A stretch of DNA of 64,000 bases from Leptoclinus maculatus (Eukaryota; Chordata; Actinopteri; Perciformes; Stichaeidae), in assembly GCA_032191485.1 (NCBI GenBank), contig JAVDOI010000016.1, positions 12,820,759 through 12,884,758 on the forward strand, in the 5' to 3' direction. Position 1 is the stretch's first letter. The number at the start of each line of letters is the position of its first letter. The position numbers were made by a program, and so were the translations under genes. The notes beneath the pieces were generated by a model. The model ran no database searches. It had not been told where the DNA came from and worked only from the letters and a program-made list of their open reading frames with translations. Shown in pieces: positions 12,414 through 25,900 of this stretch.

Positions 12414-15400
12414 GATTGTAAAGTAATTCATACCTCATCTGAGTCGAGCAGGACTGGTAGAGCTCTGCAGCAACAAACAGAAACTCAGTTAGATTCACAC
12501 ATGTCTTATATGAAAACATCTTGCTGGATTCATAAATATAAATTTGATAGGATGCTTACATATCCGTAAGAGAGCAAGGAATGTTATCCTCCACCCACTT
12601 CAAGTCTTCCTCCTGTAAAAGTGGAGAAAAAAAGATGAAAAAAAAAAAAAGTGTGAATAAGTGTAAATACTGCCATCTGCTGAAATACGTGACACTTGTA
12701 CAGCTGCCTTTGCTACTTTTTTGTGGTTTATTTTTAATAAACCGTACTGAATTACACTAATCAACACTGAAATATTCCAAACCAAGAGTGCAGTGGTGCT
12801 ACTCACTGGGTTTTTTTCAGGCTTCACTGTGCCATTCGTCTCACTTTTAGATGCTCTCAACTTTATGCCATCAGCTGTGAAGAAAAAAAGACGTAGGAAA
12901 GAAATATTAAACGAGTACGAAAGCACTATTAGACACTCCAAATGTTTGCAGTGTACTGGATAAAGGTAGCGCTCCCATGATGTCATCGTACCAAGGTTTG
13001 TAGAGGCGACGAATTCCTCAATCTCCTCATCGTCAGAGTCATCAATGAGAGGTGTGAAAGCATACCTGTGGACATGCGAGATTGATAGATTAATAACCAA
13101 AGGGTTCAGTTCATGTTGGTGAATTCAACAGTCCCCAATGCACTGCTTGCCTTTGGTTGTTTGCAGACGGTCTCCATAAAAACATTATGACAAACAGAAT
13201 GACGGAGAACAGGAACCTCCAGAAGGCATCTTCCACCCACAGCTCAATCCAATCCTTTACACAAAAAGAAAAGGGCCAATAATCAATAAAATGTTAATCT
13301 CTTTATTTTTAACGCAACTACTGATGAATGTGCCAAACCATACTCACAGACTGGCAATCTGCAAGCCGGAATTTCTTTGCTATCCAACCCATGAAAATGA
13401 TGGAAGCTGAGGGAAATAAGGGCAAACGTTTGAGACACAACTAACCAGGACTTGTGTTTTCACAGGTTCTGTATGGATAACAATACAAATATCTAGAAGT
13501 CATGAACGCTGATTTTCAATATTATGATTGAAAGTGTAGTCGTACCACTCACCAATGACAGCAAATATAAGTGTGTTTGTAAAGTGCCTGTACAGAGACA
13601 ACTTGACGGGGTTTTTCCTCAGCTTCAGAGTCTTGATGGTTTGAGCCAGGCTGACGAAGATGTTAGTGGCAGTCAAGGTAAACACATGGACGCTATATTA
13701 CAAGTGATCAATGGGACCTCATAACCTTTACATGAGTACACACACACACACACTATCTCTTTCTTCCAGACACCGAGTCACTTGTAAATAAGCAAATACA
13801 AGTGGTGACTCAGGTTATTAAGTCTTTACCTTTAGAATAAAGTGTCTACACACTCCTAACTAGGTTTACTTAATAATGTGGACAACTGAAATATATGTAA
13901 ACAGTATTTCTTGATTTTACATGCCATTTTCTTATTGTCTAAAAAAATAAGTCTTTGTCAAAGTGCTACTTAAGATTGGGCAATATGACAATGTATACTG
14001 TGAAGCGATAGAAATAATAATACATTTTTTTTGTAATTAACAATTTTTCAATTGATGTTGCAGAAAATGTGTTATGTTCAAGTTTTAAAAGACGTTACAA
14101 TAGAGCATTTTATCCATATTGCCCACCCTAGTAGCGCACTTTATACATGCTTTAAACAGGAACACCTGTAAAGGGTGCTGGGTAGGCATGCAAATCAATG
14201 GCTTCTACCAACTCAGGCCAAGACCATTAATAGAAACATAGCCTGATGTCACCGATTGCACAAGAAAAGAAGCGGTGAGAATGGAGGATTTTAAGAGCAG
14301 TTAAATATCAACCAGAAAAAAAAAAAGTTGTTATAAATTTCAGTGGAGGATGAATGATGAATGCAGTGCTGTATGTCTCTCTCTGCCAACTTGTACTTTA
14401 AGTGCTCTTTCACTGCTAATCATCTGGGAAAGGGCTCTAATTTGGGCTCGTGTGAAGGAGGTGAGGAGCAGAGGAGAACCACACAGGGAAAGGTTGTGGG
14501 TGTACTAAAGGATATCCACCAGCATAGAGAGGAGTCAAGCAGAGCCAGGGGAATGTTGGCCAGCAGGGCCAAGTCAGAGTCTTTTGCCTAAACGGGGAGG
14601 ACAAAGCAGGACCAAAGGGCACAAGGAAGAGGAGAAAGACGGCAGCAAGGCCAGTAAATTATAGAATCATTCACCAAAATGCAAAGAAGAAACTACCAAT
14701 AATCCAAACCAAGAGGCAAGAAAACCCAGTCACTTGGGCTCAGTTAACCAATATGTCCACTTTGTTGTTACATGAGGGTATGATAACAATTCATTATTGA
14801 TGCTGAAAGGATATGAACCAGATGGCGCAGGAGTCAAAAACAGCCAGAACAATTGCTGTAATGAGAGCGGGGCCATTGTCTCGACCCTTGATTTTTGAAG
14901 CCCCAACAAATCAAGAAAATACACAAATTGTGACGTCAGATTTACTTCAAATCACAACGCTTTAATACTGCACGGCTAATTCTTAATTACTTATCAATGA
15001 CTCGATTCATTAATCATCAGATACTTTATCAAGTTCAGTTTTTAAATCAGCAAATTTGCCAACTAACACTAGCTGAGTGTTGCACAGAAAAAAGCAACAG
15101 TGTTGCTGCAAATAAGGCAATAGAGGAATGCTTACAGAAAACCGTGTACATTTGTAGGTTTATTTTACCACTCATTGCACTCTCATTGCCTACAAGACAG
15201 CTGCACAGTCTACAAATGTACAGTAAACTTGATGCAGCATATTTTAACATTATCCATAAGAATTGTATTTAGATCTGACACTGTCCCATTATGACGGATA
15301 CATGGAAATCACTTTAATTTTGACCAAATCAAAGTGAAATGAATTCTGCTGATTGAATATTATCCGTGATAAATACCATCAGACTCATCGTTTTCTCCAC

Positions 15401-18400
15401 CAGACTACACAACTGATGCTGTGACAGGACGTCCTATTAACAACAACACTCTCGTGTTCCCCTAAGGGTCCAGTAATGGGGGTGCAACCTAGTCCACTCA
15501 TGAGCCTAGAGAATCCTATGAAGGAGTTACACAGCATTTAATATGCAAGTAAACATCACACTGATTCAGAACATAGTGAACTGTTAATGTCACACAAGGT
15601 GATGCACAGTTTGAGCTTCGTTCAGTGGCATAACTAATGTAACACAACGTTACGACTCAACAGGTTGTGTGTCATACGTCATTGTTGACATTTGCATTGA
15701 CTGATCTCCTACTCACCCCAGTAATCCTCAGGACACCTTCAATGCTAGCGAAGGAAAAGTAGAGGATTCCAAGCCCAACAACTCGGTGCATTACTTGCCC
15801 GAGTCGAGGCCTGAAATGATACAGACAAAGAGAAAATAAAAAAAAAAGTGAATCGCCTGATTTGTTTGCACAATAATTTGTGTTTTTTCAATTAACAAAC
15901 GAGTAGCAGCTTTGTGTTCAAATACATGTTGACATACTTTACAATGCCGTAGCCCAGGCTGACGATGATGACGAGCAATCGAGCCAAAGTCCTCTTGAGG
16001 GCAGAGACCAGCTCGGCGAAGATCAACAAGCCTGGAGCTGAAGGCAACAGAGACGGGTGAATCAATTACACTTACAAAACATTTTACTATCTCAATGGCA
16101 ACGATGACCTGGAGACACTCACAGGCAGAGCCTACAGCGTTAGTGTTTTCATATTCGGCACAGAAGACGGCTTTTTCCACCATGCCGAGGAATATGACCC
16201 CCGCTATCCAGAACTGGATCCTCAGCAGATCCTTCCAGTAGCACGCTGCCCAGATAAACCACAGCAGGGCGTAGAAGATGTACACCATGCACATCACCAT
16301 GTAGAACTACAAACAGACAGTGAGGGGTTAGTGTATAAACACATATGGAAGCAGTCATCCCACATCTTTCTTTCCCCACAGAGTGCGGACTACTTGTACA
16401 GCTTCAGCGTGATTTACTAGGATCAGATGTTGCTCTTGAGTTTATGAAACTAAATATTTTGACTCCGTTGCGTCATTACTAAGATGCACAAACCAAAAAC
16501 CGCATTTACTACAACCCCCCATAATAGCTGGGAAAGAATCATGGCCACATAATATTAATGTACATATATTTTGTAAAAGGGTAAATTCATGTTCATGCAA
16601 CATAAAGTCATCTACTTACAATCATGAGAGGCCATTCTGTGATAGAAATGTAGCCATGGGTGCCTTTCATCACCACATTAACTGCAAAATAAAACCCAAA
16701 CATTAAACCAATATTCACAACACATTAACAATTTTTCTGGTTGTGATTAGGGAAGTCAATTCTGCACATTCATGCACCACCAACCAACCAACCCATGCTT
16801 TCAACTGTATTTCTATGCAGAGTACATTAATACAGGACGTTTAAGTTCCTCTATGACAGTCACACAATATTTTTAGTTGCACATGATAAGATCTCACCCG
16901 TTAAATTCCAGTTGGCTTCCGGTTTACTGGACACAATCTTAACAACCAGCAGGTAAGGCCCGTCCTTCCACGTTGTGGCTATGACGTTGTCTTGGATTTT
17001 TACACTGCTGTTCTTGGCGTTGCTGTCATATTCCTCAGTAATCCATCTGGTGTCTTTTTCATCCTGCAGTGTCACAAAAGTGGTGCAGTGTTTATCACTA
17101 ATTTAAAAAGATGAATACGATGTTTGTGCAAGCCGTGTAAAGAAACAACACACTAAACAAAGACACTGAATACTGTCAGGAATATCTTTTTCTTACACCT
17201 TTGCCTACTTTAACTTACACTATTCTACTAAAAATAAAGAGTATTTATGTTTTCTTACAGGCACTTCGCCCTCAACAGGTGGACTGACTGGACGTGGCTC
17301 TGCCTTGGCTTTCTGAAAAACACAGACAGTTACCGAATGCTGGGAGATAATAAACGATAATAAACGCCATGATTACATTGTGACTAATGTAACAAACCTA
17401 CTTTGAGCACCAATAAGGAGTGCAGGCCATTGTTACACGGTATGGGGCTGTGTTTGTGCTCGATGAACTCCCCTTGTCCCAGGGGATTTGGATCCAGGCC
17501 CTCCCCACGACTCAGAGGTGTTCTCCCATACATTTCCTTCAGACAATGACAGTCACAACTCAGCTTTCACAAACACTCAAGGCTAGATAGACAAGAACGT
17601 CAGATAATTAGCTCATGTACTTACATCAATATTGTTGAATTCATTGTGACAGGGGTAGTATTTTAAATACCAGTGAATAGAGAAGGTCACCGCCTCAGGA
17701 CAGCCAAAACGCACAACTAAAAGATGAGGACACGAGGAGACGATAAAGCACAAGGGACAAAAAGGGGCCCATTCTTTAATGAGTCATCAGCACTTTTTCC
17801 ATGTCTTACCTTTCAATTCAATGTCTGTGTCTTTATACATGGATTTTCTTAACAGCAGTGGTCTTGAGGTCTGCAGGATAGATAATAATAAAAAAAAAAA
17901 AAATTGTTTTTCTTATTGATTAATACATTAGTTTATAATAAGTTTGAACTGATTCATCATTTAGGCGTGACTCTCCGTGTTTGTGAAGCAGAGAAAAGGC
18001 ATGTGGGTCAGGAGAATCAGAAACTTTAATATTGTCCATAATGTCTGTGGTCTGTCACAGACTGGTGACCTCTCCAGGTTGCACCCTGCCTCTCAGTCAG
18101 CACACCCAATAGTGCAACTAGATATAGAGACAGAGACAACAGAGGGAATTTGAAACTTCTCGATACTTAAATTATTGATCAAGGCTTTCTAGTTCTCCTT
18201 GGATTGAATCTGGGAACTGTCTTAATACTGAGAGAGAAGAGGAGCGACTGCACTGTGCAAGCACTTGATTGTAATGCAACTTTCAGAGTGTGTTTCCGTG
18301 TATATTACAGCAATACTGTGTTGAAAGTTGGTGATAAAGGAGCTCAGACCGAGATAAGGGAACTCAGTTAAACTACAGAGAGTCTTTGGACAGTGTGTAC

Positions 18401-18842
18401 AACATAGCTAAACTGTAGCCAGCTAGTTAGCCGACGGCTAACCTTCTCCACCAGGTGCATGCTAATTAGCCCAACAACACACTCTGCTCTTTCGGCAGGC
18501 ACACTTTATCCATGTCTATTAGGGATAAGAAGTCCTAGTCAAGCGTGGTTAACGCGACAGGATTAATGCAGGAAGGATTACACGACTGTTCCCACACTGG
18601 CAGCTGATAGCGAGCGAGCATAACAAGACTAATGTAGCTAACGTTAGCTAACCGGTGCTGCAGTTATCCAGTGTTTCCGCTAAAATACTCACATTTACAA
18701 CTGTGATTTTCCAAAGCCCCGTCTCTGGCGCTGCATTGACTGCATGTATGGTACTGAATAAAACTAAAAAAAGCACTGCCCAAGAGTAGAAAACTCCTCT
18801 GGTCGGACAGCTCCACGTCCTCATCCTGACAGCAGCAGCCAT
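11556..18842 (-). CDS. tmem87b: Transmembrane protein 87B, complete gene
   Basis: Golgi-associated protein with an N-terminal luminal GOLD-like domain and seven transmembrane helices (Lung 7TM receptor family). Nineteen coding exons, 5' to 3' on the minus strand: 18693-18842, 17810-17870, 17625-17716, 17402-17536, 17259-17312, 16898-17063, 16620-16681, 16123-16306, 15938-16037, 15717-15810, 14815-14886, 13553-13661, 13348-13406, 13151-13254, 12992-13065, 12807-12874, 12560-12612, 12434-12464 and 11556-11597. Together they are 1710 bases, 569 residues, near the 555 of human TMEM87B. Signal peptide: a hydrophobic stretch after MAAAVRMRTW. Family landmarks are HGYISITEWPLMI, ACYWKDLLRIQFWI, SLAQTIKTLKLRKN, PLIDDSDDEEIEEF and EDLKWVEDNIP. 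Two introns are non-canonical: AT-AC at 13662-14814 and GC-AG at 13066-13150. The start lies about 1.1 kb after the mertk stop. Confidence 0.95.
12379..12408. repeat. (TA)n microsatellite
   Basis: About 14 TA units in the last tmem87b intron, about 25 bases downstream, in gene orientation, of the short 31-base exon. Confidence 0.9.
13066..13150 (-). other. GC-AG intron in tmem87b
   Basis: The exon ending at 13151 (minus strand) reads CAAAG and is followed by GCAAGC, the standard context of a GC 5' splice site. The 85-base intron ends in CCACAG before the exon encoding YAFTPLIDDSDD. Phase and protein alignment (PSANNQR then YAF, as in human TMEM87B) require this junction. Confidence 0.85.
13662..14814 (-). 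other. U12-type AT-AC intron in tmem87b
   Basis: On the minus strand the exon encoding ALITAIVLAVFDSCAIWF is followed directly by ATATCCTTT, the exact 5' consensus of AT-AC minor introns. No usable GT is present there. The next exon, starting ATCTTCGTCAGC, is preceded by ...ACTAAC, so the intron ends in AC. A minor-type branch-site match (ACCTTGAC) lies about 11 bases from the end. Joining at these sites gives WFIFVSLAQT, which aligns with WFIFISLAQT of human TMEM87B without gaps. An AG acceptor eight bases further in breaks this alignment. Confidence 0.88.
18052..18104. repeat. Fish SINE/L2-like tail fragment
   Basis: 'cacagactggtgacctctcc' followed by 'aggttgcaccctgcctctca' resembles a widespread repeat tail of fish genomes. 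It sits in the first intron of tmem87b. Boundaries are approximate and family naming is from memory. Confidence 0.5.
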
Positions 18843-19954
18843 GTCGGTGTGGGAGTGAACATCACTTCCCTGCAGGCGGCGCCGTGAACCACCAAAGGAG
18901 GGTTTTCACTTTAACACATTAACCACCCGTCCCAGCGTGGAGTTTGACTGCTCTTTTTTATTACAAAAACACATGCCTGCAGGTTTACTATTAGCCTGTG
19001 GATTTATATTGTAGACAGACGGTTGAACTACTTGCTCCTTGTCAGCTAAACTTCAAACCTAGTGACCTCGACCAGGAAACATAATACAAACAATAACCTC
19101 AACTTTTTTACAGTACAGTTTACAGTACATCACCGTTTTTGTAGTTCTGGCATTTACCTGATTAATTATAATTTTGTGACACTTTGCTTTCAACTCAAAA
19201 CTACAAAATACTTCTTAGGTCTACGCCACATACTTAATATGTACACGACATAACCATACTTACTGCGGATTACATTCCTATACATGTATAGATTAATTGC
19301 ATAGTAGTTCTCAATACTGATCTATGCAATTCCAATGATCACCTACACTTGCATTTTACCAGGTACTATCATTGAATTATATTGGACCTCGTTCTTAGTT
19401 CAGTCTCTAGTTGGAATTAACATACTACTTGCACTTAAATATTTTAGTGCAGTTCTTTTCATAGCATATTTGTTGTAGCTGCCACCTTTTACTTTTACTA
19501 CATTTACTTTTATTATTATTATTTAGATTTACATGATAGTATAGACACCGTCACCAATGTGAAGGAATCTGTGAATCTTGACAAAATGTATCTCATTTTA
19601 ATGAGTCTTGGAAGAAATCTTCAAATCATATATTTCTTTACAGTAGATAAGATCACTTTACAAATCTGTATATTTCTATATTTACATTGCAACACAAAAT
19701 CCAATACAGTAAATCATTTCACAGTTCAGTGTATCTTGAGCTTATGGCACATGCATGAACATGTTGGATGTTGACACACACGGACAACATTCCTAACACT
19801 GACATGTAAACTGGCCATGTATGGCACGAACTGCTTGTCCAGTAAGTCCACATCAGGAAATGTCAAGGTGCTCGCAGTGCAATGAGGCGTACTGTTTTGT
19901 ACTGACGAACCATGGTGATAGTTTTATTAGTTTTGATCTGCTGGGTACCAATCT

Positions 19955-22900
19955 TTACAGCAGGAAAGAGGTGTCACTTGAGCTGTGATCCATCGCCGTG
20001 ACGTCAGTAACCGTGTCTCCATTGGCTTGACTTAAAGCATCACTTGACAAAAGAGGAGTGTCCACTGTAGGAGATCTCATGGAAGGATCAGAGATCACCA
20101 CCACATAACGATCATCCTCCTCATCCTCCAGGCTCCCGTGAATGTCCGCAATGACTACGGATTCTTGATGGCTGCAGGAAGGTGACGAGTTGAACACAGG
20201 ATGTTCTGCAGGCGTCCCTCCATCGGGGTCCTCTTCAGGAAAGCTGGTGTTGATATAGATGATGTCGTCCTTGCTGAAAGACTCCGGCAGCTTTTCTGTG
20301 AGCTTTTCTAACATTTCTCGCAGTTGGGGAAAGAAGGGACGGTCCAGCGGATCGGCCCTCCAGCAGCTGTACATGAGCTCATACCTAGACGCAGGTAAAT
20401 AGAGGAAATAACTAATTTCATTTCTGTAAAACCTCAACTTTGAAAAAACACCTTTTCAAGTTGTATATTCAGTTTCTAATTTCACTACACATGTCAGTGG
20501 TGAGAAAAGCAGGCCAGTTTTAAACATTTTGGGGACTGATGTTGTTTGCTGGACTGGATGTGAGCCAAAATAAGGAGAAGTGAAAAAAATGATGTACTTT
20601 ACATCAGTACTTTATGTGCAAAACAACTTCAATTGCTCAAGTTTAGCAAAAATAAGGGAAGACTGATATCAGGTGGTTGTATAGTGGGACCTTAGCTCCG
20701 ACCCATGCAAGTGACTGCATTTTAGCTACAAATAATTATCAAAATATTTTGGGGATTATTTTAAGCGTGAAAAAGCCTGCAAAAAATGACCCTTAATTTA
20801 TTACGGTCCCCAATTATATTCCTAAAAATTATCCCCATTCCTGCAAGGTTTAGACAAACTGTTCACCTCCAACACAATCAATAGTTAATACTTGTTAACA
20901 CTCACAGCTCATCCAAACAGTCTCCTGGCTGCTTCAGTCGCTGTCCTTCAAGAAGGTAGTCATAGATTTCATGGTTCTGGATGCCGGGGTACGGCGTCAT
21001 GCCTCGTGTAGCGATCTCCCACATGGTAACGCCAAATGCCCACTGCATGACACAGAATATCAACTTCAGATGATGTTTCATTATGTGAAAAACTTGTTTT
21101 CTGTTTTTTTCTTCTATCTAGAAATACTATTAATATCCTAGAATACCTCTTACCCTCAAAATGTGCTGATGAAAGTATGCTGCAAATTATTTCAAAATGA
21201 TAAACTAGATTTGTATTTGTAGTCCACTACAATTGTATGATTTTTTTTTTTATGTATTCAGTTCCTCTTTTCATTTCCATTTTTCATAAACAGATTTGTG
21301 TTTCATGTTACAATATGTGGTGTAAACCCCCCTCCCTCTTCAGTTGCATGAATTCAGATTTTTTGCCAACAACACAAAATATGACACTTCAGGAAACTGG
21401 GTTTCAATCTACAATGTACTACTTTTAAAGTTCTAACATTTCAAAAGCAGGGAAACATTGCAAAAGAAGGTAACATCCTAAAATGACCATGATTGATAAA
21501 TAGTGCAAGAAAAACTTTACCACAACCTTAAAAGGAAGGCTGAGTAATCAGAGCTGCGTAAATTCAGCTGACTCTGCTCTGTGTACATCTCAGACTGATG
21601 GCTCATTACTGTAGTGCAACAGACAGTAATGAGCGAAACAGAGAGTGTAGACGAGGGGTGAGTTCTTCTAGTTTTAGTGACAGTGCACTCCGACTCTTGT
21701 TACTGTAAGAGACAGGAGCATATGGAGGTACTTACCACATCACTCTTTACAGTAAAAACTCTGTCTGCCAGACTCTCTACTGCAATCCATTTCACAGGCA
21801 TTTTGGCTATTCTTCCCTGCCTGTAATAATCTCCACTGTAGATCTTCTTAGATAAACCGAAGTCTGCTACACACACAGTCATGTCATCACGCAGCCTGTA
21901 AGACAAACGAGGTATGGACTTGAGAATAAAGAGGAACAGCAAATCACATCAGCCTCCTAAAGAAGCAAACTGACCTTTACAAGTTTCGGCTTTAATCTAA
22001 AAGCGACTATTAAAAAAAGAAAGTTTCAACCTACATGCAGTTGCGAGCCGCCAGGTCACGATGCAGAAAGTTACGACCACTGAGATACTCCATACCCAAA
22101 GCAATGTCGACCATGAACTTCAGGAGTGTCTGAGTGGGCAAGAACTATGTAAAAAACACACAACAAAATAACAATTATAGGTTTAGTCTTTCAATAATAA
22201 TATATCATATGAGCTGCCGGCAATATATTCTCTGTTTGGCAGGAATCTTACCACTGGCCTGTCTCCCAGGCGTGAGCGCAGCAGGAAGCTATGAAGATCT
22301 CCATATTTCATGAATGGCAGGATGACCATCGGCTTGGGAAAATGACCTGCGCCTACTTCCAAGCACACACCTAAAGTAGACAAGTCAATAGACAGAAATA
22401 ATGTAAGGACGGGCAAGCGAAAATGGAGCAGGTAAGAGAGTAGTGGGATTCTACAATACTTTTAAGAGGTAATAATACGTCACTCGTACCGAGCAGTCTG
22501 ATGACATTAAGATGGTTAAAATCCTTCATGCAGGCCGCCTCATTCAGGAACTCTTCAATCTCCCTTTGAGAGAAGCTTTCCACTGTTTGAAGAAAGAACA
22601 TAGAACATTATCTGCCGTTTCTACCTGTTTTAGTTTATAGATGACCAAAAGTCTTTTAGTAATAGAAAGCTCACGTTTCATCGTCTTCACAGCAACTTTC
22701 TCTGATGTTCCATCTGGTCGTTGTAAATGTCCCTCCATCACGGAGCCAAATTCACCTGATCAAATGGAGTCAGAAGTACTTCATACTCTGCACAATATGT
22801 GTTGTTATCTGTATTAACCGAGAGATAATGGCTGAACAAATGTTCACTCACCCTCTCCAAGAACCTTCCCTATGGAGAGCAAGTTACTCATGACCATCAC

Positions 22901-25900
22901 GTCCTGAAGTTTGGCCTGGAGTTCATCACTAATACCAAGGTTCCCAACTGCAGACAGGACCCACTCAAGTTATTGCATATTTAGAAATGTGCCTTTAGCA
23001 GGACAACATCAATCTCTGCATACATGTTCATTTTCCACAATAATATTCAAGAACATACATGTGATTCCTACGCCTGATCGATTGTAGGACCTCTCGGGTT
23101 TGTACTGCACAAAAGGCTGCTGCTTTTCTCCACCTCCAAACACTCGCCTGCAGGGGGGGACAGGGAAAGAGAAGAAATGAGAATGCTGAACAATGAGCTA
23201 ATTCTCTCACTAACGTCATGACAGCTGTAATCATGCAAACACAGGCTGAGATTCAACTGAAGAGGTGGTCATAGTGAGGAAACCCTCTGAGTTGTTGCTT
23301 TTGTGACATTGAGGTCACATACTGTTTTCCTATCTGGGTGGCAGCCTGTGACACATTCCTATCCATATCCTGATTGGCAATACTGAGTCACAGACTTCAT
23401 AATAATGAACTCCAGAGAATTATCAGCTGCTTGTTATTCATTTCTCCAGCTGCACAGTTACTACAGGACACAGGTGCAGACAATGGTGATTAAGAGGAAG
23501 CAATGGCAGTTTATTAACAGAGTCCGTAAGTGTTCACTTTTTCAAGTCTTACAATATTGTGCCATTGACGAATATCACTCAACTCCAGAGGCAAGAAAAT
23601 GAACATCTACAATTTTATGTTTTTAAAGCAAAGTCAAACCATGTAGACAAATGGTCACAAATACGGTTATCTGCTGCAACTTCAAAGAAAAGACAATAAC
23701 ACTTGGAGCAAGGTTGGTAATGAAATCCACATTGACTTTGCACAGAAGATAGTCTGCATACCCAAACCAAGATGCAGAAGTCCTGTTGTGTACACAGATA
23801 CCCGCCCAGATGATAAACAGCAGAAGACAGAAGCTACACACCACGCCCAGCACAACATAGAAAGAGTCTGGAACCCTGGTGTCAGGGCTGGATGATGGGG
23901 CCACCACTGATTCTGAGATAGGAATAAAAAAGGATATGCATGATCAAATTTTAGTACACAACATTCAGCAAATGGGACATCCAATGTTACAATATGTCAG
24001 CTCATGTTAGTTTATTTTTTCCACAAAATTAAGATTATAGTAACAAGTGATAAGTTGTTTCAATGTGAATCGATGAGGATATGTGATTGATCCCAATGTG
24101 TAACTGTAAGCAGCTTCAGTCTTTGGTATTTTCTGCCATAACTGTTTATTAATAAATAGAGTGCTGCAGGAGTGAGTCCTAAAAGCCAGAAATTATTCAG
24201 CATTTTAGCACTTCCGGTTCCCTTGCCTCAAAGTTAATGTGTTTTTTGAATGGAATTTTTGGTTAGATGCCTGAAATAACGTCAGTGGTGTAAAATACGT
24301 CAGTAGATACCTCTCAAGATTTTGTAGGCTTTTATATGTTTTAAAAAAGGCGGTTGCTGACAAGAGGCTAAATGAGACTACAAAACGTCTTCCACACCGA
24401 CTAGTCCGCCTTCACAGCCTTATCGTGTATACTCGCACACATGCGACTGTGGTGTAATTTGTTTATAGCCAAAGTTAAACTTTAACTTTAATCATAAACT
24501 TGTGTTTACCACAGTTTATTTTCTGCAATAATCCAAAATCCAATGGAAAAATCCCATTGGCTATTTGTCGAGGGAATCAGTGTGATGCCAACGCCCGGTG
24601 TGGGCCAACAAAAATACGTCATCCCTGCAGCACTCTATTACATCTTGAAAACAATTAACTAGTTTCCAAACTATTGTTTTTAAAATGTCCAAGATAAGTT
24701 GTATTTATTTTAAACAAAACTTTATCCCAAACTTACAATCGTCTACAGCAATGTTAGTGGCACTGTGAGGCACAGCGTTGAGCTAAATGCTAAAATCACA
24801 ATGACAACATTAGTATGCTAATTGTTCTAGAATATTAAAATACAACAGCTGAACTTGATAAGATAAATCAATAGAGCAGCTTACTGTCCTCTGGCACAAA
24901 CAGCCAGACTCGTGGGCTGACCATGCCGCTCCCTGCCTGCGTGCATGCAGCCACCTCCACACTGTAGGTTGTGTTGAATTCCTGCACTTCTGCAAAGGCC
25001 ACGGTGTTGTAACTGTGGATCTGAAATAACACACAGCATAACAACAGAGGCAATTTAAATGTGTCGAATTAGATTCCTCCTAAAAACATATTACAAAGGT
25101 TAATCATTATCTCTGTGGAGTTCAACTTGTTGAACACACTGTAGGTCACAAGCTAAAGCGAGTTTTAATGGGACAGTAAAGTAAATCTTTAAACTGAAGT
25201 AGAAGCCTCATGAAAAGAGATAATATTTTGGGGAACAGCATGCTAAGGAACGTCTTGTACATTTGTGCAACATCTCAAATACGGGTCAACAACTTTGCTG
25301 CATGTAATGTCCTTTCTCTCACCATGTCTTCTGTTATCTCATTTCAACTTAGAGCTTAGAAACTTAGAAAAGTGAAAGCTTTTTGGAAAATACCAGAGAA
25401 GTGTATAATGGATAACATCATATATAATGAAACTGCCTACAAAAAGGGAAGGAGGCAAACTTTCTGGAGGGACTCATGTGCTGCAATGGGAAAGAACATG
25501 TGACATAAGTAGTGCTGTATTTCACAACAGCACATGGTGGGGTTCCTCTCTTTACCAATGTGCTGACGGCCGGACTGGGAACACTGAACCCATGATTAAT
25601 GATGGATTAATTAATTCATGTCTGTGGCACCAAACAGAGCTCATCGTGTCAACATTAGATTCAAAAGAAGACACCAAGACTTCTACCATGAACACACACA
25701 TAATTATGAGCAATAAATAGTTATTTCTCTAACTTAGTTCACCATACGGCGGTTTTAGGGGCAGGTGGGATTGACGATTGATTAAGGAGCATTTGCTCAC
25801 ATTTACAGTCACTGCTAATATTACAAAGCCTATGTGTAATAGGACATCACCAACTGGACAACGCATAAGGGTATTTGGACCTATAGTACACATCCCGTTG

